From contig NZ_KQ949029.1 in assembly GCF_001514285.1 (NCBI RefSeq), positions 24,942 to 88,941 on the forward strand: a stretch of DNA of 64,000 nt. Reading direction: 5' to 3'. This document shows, piece by piece, positions 16,915-23,673 of the stretch. The translations under genes were made by a program, and so were the position numbers. The stretch is from Streptomyces sp. DSM 15324. GTDB taxonomy: Bacteria; Actinomycetota; Actinomycetes; Streptomycetales; Streptomycetaceae. Below the pieces are notes generated by a model that was not told where the DNA came from, did not search any database, and saw only the letters and a list, made by a program, of their open reading frames with translations. The stretch's first letter is position 1; every line of letters starts with the position of its first letter.

Positions 16915-18332
16915 GGTCGTGTCCCTTGACGTGGTGTAGGCGATCAATCGTCGGTCGTGTTGGTGGTGTTGGGGAGTGCGGGGGCGCTTTCGCCGGGCTC
17001 GGTGGGGTAGATCTGGTCCATGCTGCCTTCGGGCAGGTAGCGGCGGGGAAAGGCGATCCACTCGTCGTGCATCTCGAAGAGCACGGCGGTGACCAGCCGA
17101 AGCAGCGAGTCGTCGTTGGGGAAGACCTGGACGACATCGACGCGGCGTTTGATCTCGCGGTTGATCCGCTCCAGCGGGTTCGTGGACTGAATCTTCTTCC
17201 AGTGCCGTTCCGGGAAGGCGGCGAAGGCGGTGAGGTCGTCCTTGGCGTCCAGGAGCATCTGTTTGACCTGGGGAAACTGTGCGCTGAGCATGTCGGCGAC
17301 CGTGTCGAGCTGGTTGCGGACGGCGTCCTGGTCGGGCTGGGCGAAGATGGTGCGGATGGTCGCGGCGACCATTTCCGCGGCGTCCTTGGGGATCACTCCG
17401 AAGACATTGCGCAGGAAGTGAACCCGGCAGCGCTGGTAGGCCGCGCCGATCATGACCTTGCGGATCGCCTTGACCAGGCCCGAGTGGTGATCGCCGAGCA
17501 CGAGCCGGACACCGCCCAGGCCGCGTTCGCGCAGGTGACGCAGGAACTGGGTCCAGAACACCTCGGTCTCGCTGTCGCCGACCATCACTCCCAGCACCTC
17601 GCGGCCGCCGTCCTCGGTGATGCCGGTGGCGATCACCACGGCCCGCGAGACGATCTGGTGCGCGACCCGTGCCTTGCAGTAGGTCGCATCGAGGTAGACG
17701 TAGGGGAAACGGGTGTGATCCAGGGGCCGGCCGCGGAACGCGGTCAGCTGGGTGTCCAGGTCCGCGCAGATCCGTGAGACCTCGCTCTTGGAGATCCCGC
17801 TGTCTGCTCCCAGCGCCTTGACCAGGTCGTCGACCGAGCGGGTGGACACCCCATGGACGTACGCCTCCATGATGACGGCGAACAGAGCCTGGTCGATGCG
17901 GCGGCGACGCTCCAGCAGGCTCGGGAAGAAGCTGCCCGAGCGCAGCTTGGGTATGGCCAGGTCCAGGTCACCGGCCTGAGTGGTCAGCGTCTTGTCGCGG
18001 TGCCCGTTGCGCAGCGCGGTGCGTGTCTCGGTGTGCTCGTTCCACTCCGCGCCGATCCTCGACGTCGCCTCGGCCTCGATCAGCTCCTGCAGCATCCGCT
18101 CGGCCACGGACCGGACGAGTTCGAGTCCGTCCGCCGAACGCAGTGACTCCAGCAGCCGAAGTAAGTCATGCTGGGACAGGGCCATCATGCACCTCCTAGT
18201 TGAACTGGCCGTTCACCAGGGAGAGTTGCATGGTGGCCCGCCTGCCGGGCAGGGAGCGGAATCCCCATCGACACACGCCCCGGGGCGTACGCCCCAACGT
18301 TGATCGGCTACACCACGAAGCGGGACGCCATC
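16915..18332 (-). mobile_element. Complete IS256-family insertion sequence
   Basis: The 1418-bp element has 33-bp imperfect terminal inverted repeats, which align without gaps and share CGTGGTGTAG and CGATCAA cores. It is flanked by an 8-bp direct repeat (TGCGCGGG). One intact transposase gene fills it. The undamaged duplication and ORF suggest a recent insertion, 84 bp upstream of the ADP-ribosylglycohydrolase start. Confidence 0.93.
16944..18188 (-). CDS. IS256-family (mutator-type) transposase
   Basis: This 414-residue full-length DDE transposase shows RTALRNGHRDKTLTTQAGDL near the N-terminus, YVYLDATYCKARVAHQIV (first Asp), VRLVLGDHHSGLVKAIRKV (second Asp), and the C/H region RCRVHFLRNVFGVI, with the Glu following in STNPLERINREIKRR. 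No frameshift or stop is seen, so it should be active. It sits inside its own inverted repeats. Activity could add outward transcription or block readthrough toward neighbouring genes. Confidence 0.95.
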   Translation of the reverse strand: MMALSQHDLLRLLESLRSADGLELVRSVAERMLQELIEAEATSRIGAEWNEHTETRTALRNGHRDKTLTTQAGDLDLAIPKLRSGSFFPSLLERRRRIDQALFAVIMEAYVHGVSTRSVDDLVKALGADSGISKSEVSRICADLDTQLTAFRGRPLDHTRFPYVYLDATYCKARVAHQIVSRAVVIATGITEDGGREVLGVMVGDSETEVFWTQFLRHLRERGLGGVRLVLGDHHSGLVKAIRKVMIGAAYQRCRVHFLRNVFGVIPKDAAEMVAATIRTIFAQPDQDAVRNQLDTVADMLSAQFPQVKQMLLDAKDDLTAFAAFPERHWKKIQSTNPLERINREIKRRVDVVQVFPNDDSLLRLVTAVLFEMHDEWIAFPRRYLPEGSMDQIYPTEPGESAPALPNTTNTTDD

Positions 18333-18340
18333 TGCGCGGG
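18333..18340. repeat. Target-site duplication TGCGCGGG, right copy
   Basis: This matches 16907-16914 exactly. Removing the IS and one copy restores the ancestral leader of the ADP-ribosylglycohydrolase gene. Confidence 0.85.
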
Positions 18341-18415
18341 CGACGATCTGGTTCGGGGAGCCGAAGAAGGAACAGGCCCGCGCAGCCGTCGGCGCAACGC
18401 AGATAACCTGCGCGG

Positions 18416-19363
18416 ATGAAGCGGATTCAGCGGGCCGCAGGCGTGGTCGTCGGCTCAGCGGTGGGTGACGCCCTGGGCGCCCCCTTCGAGTTCGGTCCCC
18501 AGGGCACGTTCTCCGCGCGGTTTCCCGCTCCCGGCGCCGGTGGCGAGATGTGCGGCGGTGGTGGCTGGGACCCTGGCGAGGCAACCGACGACACGCAGAT
18601 GGCCGTCCTGGTCGCGGAGTCGCTGCTGGAGCGGGGCGGACTCGATCTGCCGGACATCTTCGCCCGCTTCCAGCGCTGGGCAGCATCGGACCCCAAGGAC
18701 ATCGGCCTGCAGACCGAAGACGTCCTGACCAACGGCATGCCCTGGGACCTCGCCGCCGCTATCCATTTCCAGGTCAACCAACGAGCAGCGGGAAACGGCT
18801 CCTTGATGCGGGCATCGACCTCTGCGGTCCACTTCGCGGCCGCCGGCCAAGAAGCCACCCTGGACGCGGCCCGCCGTATCGCTGCCCTCACCCACGGGGA
18901 TCGCGCGGCGTGGGAAGGCACCGCGATCTTCCACGAACTCATCCGCGTCACGCTCGAGAACATCGACCCCCTCACCGCGCTGCCGGACGTCCTGGCTCTC
19001 GTCCACCCCGACCACCGCGACCGCTACGACACCGTCCTCGCGCCCGACTGGCACCCCGGTCAGGCGACCGAGTTCAACGGTGCCGTCTGGCCCTGCCTGG
19101 GCTCCGCCGTCTGGGCCCTGCGCACCACGACCAGCTTCGAAGACGCGATACGCGCGGCAATCGACCTCGGCGGTGACACGGACACCGTCGCCGCGGTGAC
19201 CGGAGGCCTCGCAGGGGCGTATTACGGACTGGATGCAATCCCCGCGCGCTGGACGCAGCCGCTGCATGTCCCCCTCCCAGGCTTCGAGGGCCGAGTGCTG
19301 CACCTGGCCGACCTGCTCCGCCTTGCACACCGCCTCGCAGAGGGGCTGTCGAGACAGGCGTGA
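18416..19363 (+). CDS. ADP-ribosylglycohydrolase family protein
   Basis: The 315-residue protein shows the DraG/ARH3 fold signatures: VVGSAVGDALGAPFEFGP at the N-terminus, EATDDTQMAVLVAESLL (the TDDT metal-binding motif), AAGNGSLMRAS, and a late DLGGDTDTVAAVTGGLAGAY (the second pair of metal Asp residues). With both Mg-binding clusters kept it should remove ADP-ribose from proteins or related acceptors. It stands alone. The fresh IS256 insertion 84 bp upstream has probably altered its promoter. Confidence 0.92.
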   Translation: MKRIQRAAGVVVGSAVGDALGAPFEFGPQGTFSARFPAPGAGGEMCGGGGWDPGEATDDTQMAVLVAESLLERGGLDLPDIFARFQRWAASDPKDIGLQTEDVLTNGMPWDLAAAIHFQVNQRAAGNGSLMRASTSAVHFAAAGQEATLDAARRIAALTHGDRAAWEGTAIFHELIRVTLENIDPLTALPDVLALVHPDHRDRYDTVLAPDWHPGQATEFNGAVWPCLGSAVWALRTTTSFEDAIRAAIDLGGDTDTVAAVTGGLAGAYYGLDAIPARWTQPLHVPLPGFEGRVLHLADLLRLAHRLAEGLSRQA

Positions 19364-19479
19364 TAGCCCGCATAAATGGCGAGGCCTTCGTCTCGCGTCA
19401 GACGATGACTTCTCGTGCTCGTTCCGGCCCGCGCCGAGGACGGGTTCGAGTCGGCCGGCGCAGATGACGTCGACCGCGC

Positions 19480-19640
19480 CGACTCCTCGGCCAGCGCCGC
19501 GACGCGGGCGTCACCGTCCCGGAGCGCGCGCTGGGCGAACAGCATGCGCCACCGTCCCAGGTAGGTCAGCGGTGGCGCACCGGCCGCCTCCCGGAACCGC
19601 TCGGCGAAGGTCGTCCGAAACCGCCGAACGTGACAAGCCG
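19480..19640 (-). pseudogene. AraC-family regulator, C-terminal HTH scrap
   Basis: The leftward frame reads FRTTFAERFREAAGAPPLTY and GRWRMLFAQRALRDGDARVA, the first AraC helix-turn-helix. The expected second HTH is out of frame or lost, and there is no ligand-binding domain. It is a dead fragment. Confidence 0.6.
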
Positions 19641-19781
19641 ATCCGGCGTCGGTTCCGCGTCTGCCTCGGGGGGCGAATTCCTCGGTGGGTGTGTAACGTT
19701 CGGCGCCCCGTCCGTCTTTGACGGCGCTGTGACCACGACGCCGGGTCACGGCGACCACCGAACAGAGACGGAAACTCCCCT

Positions 19782-20277
19782 GTGCCGCAGCAAGCGCCGC
19801 AGCCCCGCCCGCTGGATCATCACCGCACTGGCCGTCGTGGCCGTGGCCGTCGGCGTCTACCCCTTCCAGCCGTGGCGGGCGTTCACCACGGTCCGGTGGA
19901 CGAGGCACCGCCGGCCGCCGTCGCCGCGGAGCGTCCGCTGAGCCGTACGTTCGTCTCGCACGGGCACGAGACCAGCGGCTCGGTGGCGGTTGCGGAGTCC
20001 GCGGACGGGGCGCGGACGCTGCGTCTGTCGGACCTGCGCACGTCCGCGGCCCAGCGCTGCCCGTATGGCTCAGCGACCAGCCTGTCCAGGGCGACGGCGG
20101 CAACCTCGACGACGGTGAGCACATCTACCTGGGCTCGCTGAAGGGCAACGCGGGCAACCAGAACCATGCGATCCCGGCGAGCGCCGGCCTCGGCAGGTTC
20201 TCCACGGTGACGATCTGGTGCGAACGCTTCAGCGTGTCCCCGGCTCGTCCGAACCGGACCGGGCGGCCTGACGGATG
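19782..20277 (+). pseudogene. DM13-domain membrane-anchored protein, multiply frameshifted
   Basis: Joining frames recovers a Streptomyces-type DM13 protein: a GTG start with PQQAP, a membrane anchor (RWIITALAVVAVAVGVYPFQ), then PLSRTFVSHGHETSGSVAVA and ADGARTLRLSDLRTS, then ALPVWLSDQPVQGDGGNLDD and EHIYLGSLKGNAGNQNHAIP. At least three changes of frame are needed (near 19797, 19893 and 20055), so no product is expected. DM13 domains are proposed electron-transfer modules. It converges on the sigma/anti-sigma pair. Confidence 0.8.
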
Positions 20278-20282
20278 TCAGG
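20267..20282 (-). terminator. Small hairpin after the anti-sigma gene
   Basis: CCTGAC pairs with GTCAGG around a 4-nt loop, ending 7 nt from the anti-sigma stop. It is weak but well placed. Confidence 0.35.
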
Positions 20283-20288
20283 ACCGGT

Positions 20289-20519
20289 TCACGGCCGTCG
20301 CCAGTCCCGGAACGCGGTGAGCAACAGGCCCCGGGCTTTGTCGGAGATGGCTTCCGGGGTCAGCTCGCCCGTCGTGGCGATCGTCTGCCGGAACTGGTCC
20401 AGATACAGCTCGCACTTGGAGCACTCGGCCAGGTGTCCCACAAAGCGATGCTCGTCCTCCTCGGACAGGGCGCCGTCCAGAAAATCAGTCACCAACTCCA
20501 CGAACTCGTCGCAGTTCAC
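20289..20519 (-). CDS. Zinc-finger anti-sigma factor
   Basis: The 76-residue product starts at a GTG that overlaps the sigma-factor stop (GTGA). The zf-HC2 zinc-binding pattern is present: NCDEFVELVTDFLDGAL, then HLAECSKCELYLDQF (HxxxCxxC). There is no membrane segment, so it resembles the cytoplasmic RsrA-type group. It should hold the upstream-encoded ECF sigma factor inactive until a signal (perhaps redox, through the cysteines) releases it. Confidence 0.9.
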   Translation of the reverse strand: MNCDEFVELVTDFLDGALSEEDEHRFVGHLAECSKCELYLDQFRQTIATTGELTPEAISDKARGLLLTAFRDWRRP

Positions 20520-21187
20520 GCTTGCCCCCTCCCGACAGCGACCTCATGGGTTCCCGACAGATACCTCTCCAACTTGCCGCGCAACAAGGCTCTCGCCCGA
20601 TGCAGCAGTACACGCTGGTTCCCGGGCGAAATCTCCAGCAGGGAGCACACCTCCTCGGAGCCGTACCCCTCGACGTCGCGCAACGTGATCACGGTGCGCA
20701 GGCGGGGCGGAAGCCCGTCTATCGCCTTCTCGATCACACCGCGGACCTCACCCCGCAGCACATGGCCCTCCGGAAAGTGCCAGGGGCGCGGCTCCTGCCC
20801 CACGGCCCAGTGCCCGGCATACGGCTCACCACGGCCGCGGAACCGTGCGGGATCCACCGTCGGGCCCTCCTCCTCCGCCAGAAGATCACCGAAGGGGACG
20901 GTCCTGCTCTCCTTCGTGCCGCGCGCCTTGGCGGTGTTCACCAGTATCCGGTAGACCCACGTCTTCAGACTCGAGCGTCCCTCGAAGTCGCCGATACCCT
21001 TGATGACCGCCAGCCAGGTGTCCTGGACGGCCTCCTCGGCGGACTCCCTCGTCGACACGAACGCCATCGCGACCCGCAGCATGCCACCGCTCCAACTGTC
21101 CAGCACCAGCGCGAAGGCCCGCTCGTCACCCTCACGCAATCGCTGTACCAGAACCTCGTCCGGGGGCAGTTCGAGTACGCCCGCCAT
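20516..21187 (-). CDS. ECF (RpoE-type) RNA polymerase sigma factor
   Basis: The product has 223 residues. Region 2 is clear (DERAFALVLDSWSGGMLRVA, ESAEEAVQDTWLAVIKGIGD, GRSSLKTWVYRILVNTAKAR) and region 4 is clear (GLPPRLRTVITLRDVEGYGS, EEVCSLLEISPGNQRVLLHR). The linker of about 50 residues is longer than usual. It is translationally coupled to the zinc-finger anti-sigma gene and probably autoregulated. A nearby decayed DM13 gene and an M23 peptidase are possible targets, without direct evidence. Confidence 0.93.
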   Translation of the reverse strand: MAGVLELPPDEVLVQRLREGDERAFALVLDSWSGGMLRVAMAFVSTRESAEEAVQDTWLAVIKGIGDFEGRSSLKTWVYRILVNTAKARGTKESRTVPFGDLLAEEEGPTVDPARFRGRGEPYAGHWAVGQEPRPWHFPEGHVLRGEVRGVIEKAIDGLPPRLRTVITLRDVEGYGSEEVCSLLEISPGNQRVLLHRARALLRGKLERYLSGTHEVAVGRGQA

Positions 21188-21489
21188 CGTCTCTCCTCCT
21201 GGCTGTCAACGGGGAGCCTCAGCCTACGGGGTGACCAGAGGGCCATGCGTACCGGTCATGCCCGTCACCCGGCTTGAACGAGACAGCCCTGCGGATGCAC
21301 CGAGCGCCTCGGTCGGGGACAGGCGGGACGCTCTCACCGAGGGGTGGACGCCGGCGAGGGCACCGACGGCAACGGTGGCGCGGGCCGGGACGGAGACCCT
21401 GCTGCTCCGGCACATCATCGAGGTCGATGTGCGCGGCGTCCTCGACCACGTCGCCGCGGTCCACCGCACCGCCGCCGAAGGCTCGGGCG

Positions 21490-21661
21490 TCACGGACAGG
21501 TCCCGCAACAGCGGCACCGGCGGCAGCGGCCTCGGCCTCGGCCTCGGCCTGGCGATCGCACGCAAACGCACCGAGGCACACGCGGGCACGCTGACCGCCA
21601 CCAGCGCACCCGCCCACGGCACCGTGGTCACGGTACGGCTGCCCCGACAGCGGCACGGGTC
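21490..21661 (+). pseudogene. Histidine-kinase ATPase-domain scrap
   Basis: The end of a frame reads SRNSGTGGSGLGLGLGLAIA and RTEAHAGTLTATSAPAHGTV, the G-box end of a sensor kinase HATPase domain. The GLGL repeat has expanded by repeated GGCCTC units. No His box or membrane part is recognisable upstream. The gap 21188-21490 shows nothing else. Confidence 0.6.
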
Positions 21662-21663
21662 CT

Positions 21664-22788
21664 CTACCCGGTCGGTGCCCGCAGCCAGGGCATCGGGTCC
21701 ACGTACTGCCCGTCCAGGAGAACCTCGAAGTGCAGGTGGGGTCCCGTGGACAGGCCGGTAGAACCGACCCGGCCGACCGAGGAGCCCACCGACACCGACT
21801 GCCCCGGGGTCACCAGGACCACGGACAGGTGGCTGTAGGTCGTCTCCAGCCGTTTGCCCCCGATGGTTCCGTGGTGGATCACCACACGATTTCCATACGC
21901 CGGGGTCATTCCGGCGAACTCCACCCGGCCGGTGCGCGCGGCGGACACCAGCGCCCCTTGAGGCCCGCCGAAGTCCACTCCCGTGTGCAGCTTGGTCACT
22001 CCGGTGAGCGGATGTTCGCGTGTCCCGAAGGCCGAGGTGACGGTGAGGGTGCGAAGAGGAGGGGACATGAGCGCCGACGCGGTCGGGCCCTCGGTCGCTT
22101 CGGGGTTCTGCCGTACGAGCGACTCGTACTGCGCACGCCGCGCCTCGACCTCGTCGAGGACGTCACGGGCGGCGGCGGGAACCCGGCCCGCTCGGGCCAC
22201 CGCGTCCGTACCCACGGTGTGAGCGGCGAGGGTCAGGTCGACGAGGTCCCCGTTGACGGTGCCACGGGTCCTGAGGGCGGTCATCTCGCGCACGAGCGAG
22301 CAGTCCTGCCGGCCCAGTGCCATGATCGCGTCCACCGGATCGCGCGGCGAGGCACGTCCGCTGCCGTCGTCGTCGCGGCCCCACTTCTTCCACTGGACGT
22401 CGGTGAAGCGTGCGATCCCCTGCGTCGACACGTTCGGAGTGTCCTCGTTCCACCCGGAGAGCTGATCGATCTGGGCGGCGAGGACCGCGGGCGTGACAAC
22501 CGGACAGTCGCGGGTCGCCCTGCGCAGCCAGGGGACGTAGGAGCCGTTGACCTTGTCACTCACCATGTCCGTACCACTGGACCCGCTGGACGGCCCGGGC
22601 GACAGCTGATCGCTCCGCAGCGCCAGAAACGTCGACACTCCGGCCACCGCCACCAGACTCGGCATGATGACGAGCGCGAAGGGACCGGGCCCACGTCGCC
22701 GAGGACGTCGCTCGGCAGTTCCTTCCGTCACGCTCCGAGCGTAGTGATGAAACCCTGGGACCCCACAGGTCCTCGAAGCCAAGAACAC
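21664..22788 (-). CDS. Secreted M23 endopeptidase with degenerate lytic-transglycosylase domain
   Basis: The product has up to 374 residues; the start is uncertain (GTG at 22788, or a GTG near 22731 in SVTEGT). A signal anchor (GPFALVIMPSLVAVAGVSTF) is followed by an SLT-like region (AQIDQLSGWNEDTPNVSTQG, IARFTDVQWKKWG, DPVDAIMALGRQDCSLV). There the catalytic Glu normally in ESGxN is Leu. The C-terminal M23 domain is intact, with Zn ligands in HTGVDFGG and HLHFEVLLDG. The expected action is cutting peptidoglycan cross-bridges outside the membrane. The transglycosylase part is probably structural only. Confidence 0.85.
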   Translation of the reverse strand: MFLASRTCGVPGFHHYARSVTEGTAERRPRRRGPGPFALVIMPSLVAVAGVSTFLALRSDQLSPGPSSGSSGTDMVSDKVNGSYVPWLRRATRDCPVVTPAVLAAQIDQLSGWNEDTPNVSTQGIARFTDVQWKKWGRDDDGSGRASPRDPVDAIMALGRQDCSLVREMTALRTRGTVNGDLVDLTLAAHTVGTDAVARAGRVPAAARDVLDEVEARRAQYESLVRQNPEATEGPTASALMSPPLRTLTVTSAFGTREHPLTGVTKLHTGVDFGGPQGALVSAARTGRVEFAGMTPAYGNRVVIHHGTIGGKRLETTYSHLSVVLVTPGQSVSVGSSVGRVGSTGLSTGPHLHFEVLLDGQYVDPMPWLRAPTG

Positions 22789-22940
22789 TGCCCCAAAGGG
22801 CAGTTCCGGAGCTCACACGTGGTGTGGGCGTGGGTGCGGCCCAGGCTCCATGTCCGTGGGGACTCGGCTCATCACGAGAGCCCACGCAGGGAGACGTGCA
22901 CGAAGGGGCAAGGCCTGAGGTTCAAGTGCCCGTCCGTAGT

Positions 22941-22956
22941 TGAGTATGCGTACTCA
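22941..22956. promoter_or_regulatory. Palindromic promoter motif TGAGTATGCGTACTCA
   Basis: A 16-bp near-perfect dyad lies 88 nt before the DUF5707-like gene. A sister copy (TGAGTACGCGCACTCA) lies 58 nt before the DUF2238 gene at 52226-52241. Both are preceded by AT/GT and followed by a GCCGG-containing stretch, so a common regulator is likely. Confidence 0.6.
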
Positions 22957-23044
22957 CGGCCGGCCCGCCCCGCGCGGTGATCATTGATGCAGCGGCGCAG
23001 CCAGAGGCGCCGCTCACATCGACACCATCACGAGGAGAACTGAC

Positions 23045-23497
23045 ATGTCTCGACGCATCATCCTGGGCTCGGCCGCCGCACTCGTCATCGTGGGCGGCGC
23101 CGGAGCGTTCGCCGTGAGCTACGCCGGCGACCAGCCGCCCACCCTGAACCACAGCACCGCCCGTTACACGGCCCCGGCGGGAGACCGCAAGGGCTCCTTC
23201 ACCTTCACCACCGACGTCAAGGCAGCCTCCGGCGTCAAGAGCCTCAAGGTACTGGCCTGGCCCGCCGACGGCCCCTTCGCCAAGACCCCGCTGACCGAGA
23301 AAGAGCTGGCCGCCGCGGAGTCGGCCACGTGCAAGCCCGCCGGTGAGGACACCGCCCACTGCACCTACAGGGTCACCGTGACCGCCGCCGAGGCCGCCGA
23401 GTCCGGGACCGGCCTCTGGCACGTCGCCACCCTCGCCACCGCGAAGAACGGCGACACCGCCTTCGCCGACAAGACCGCGACCTTCACCGTCGGCTGA
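23045..23497 (+). CDS. Secreted or membrane-anchored DUF5707-like protein
   Basis: The 150-residue product starts at an ATG with an AGGAG site. The N-terminal hydrophobic segment (IILGSAAALVIVGGAGAFAV) is a signal peptide or anchor. The rest is a beta-sandwich-like domain (GSFTFTTDVKAASGVKSLKV, ending DKTATFTVG) with one Cys pair (ATCKPAGEDTAHC). Streptomyces genomes hold several such DUF5707 proteins of unknown role. The TGAGTA palindrome upstream suggests co-regulation with the DUF2238 gene at 52.3 kb. Confidence 0.75.
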   Translation: MSRRIILGSAAALVIVGGAGAFAVSYAGDQPPTLNHSTARYTAPAGDRKGSFTFTTDVKAASGVKSLKVLAWPADGPFAKTPLTEKELAAAESATCKPAGEDTAHCTYRVTVTAAEAAESGTGLWHVATLATAKNGDTAFADKTATFTVG

Positions 23498-23673
23498 ACA
23501 CCGCTGCGCGTCAGGCGGTGTTCCGGGCTGTCGTGCGGGGCCCAGGGGAACAGGGAACCGTCAGGCAGTCCGGTCTGCCCTCCAGGCTGCCCTCCTCGCC
23601 CTTGCCGCCGCAACGGCCGCCCCAGCAGCATCAGGGGTTTGATCCCTGGGTGTCCGCACAAGAGGAGACAGCC

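Noticed and set aside
21520..21565. GGCCTC tandem repeats considered as a phase-variation tract
   Set aside because: They lie inside a dead kinase fragment with no start or membrane part, so length changes would have no effect.
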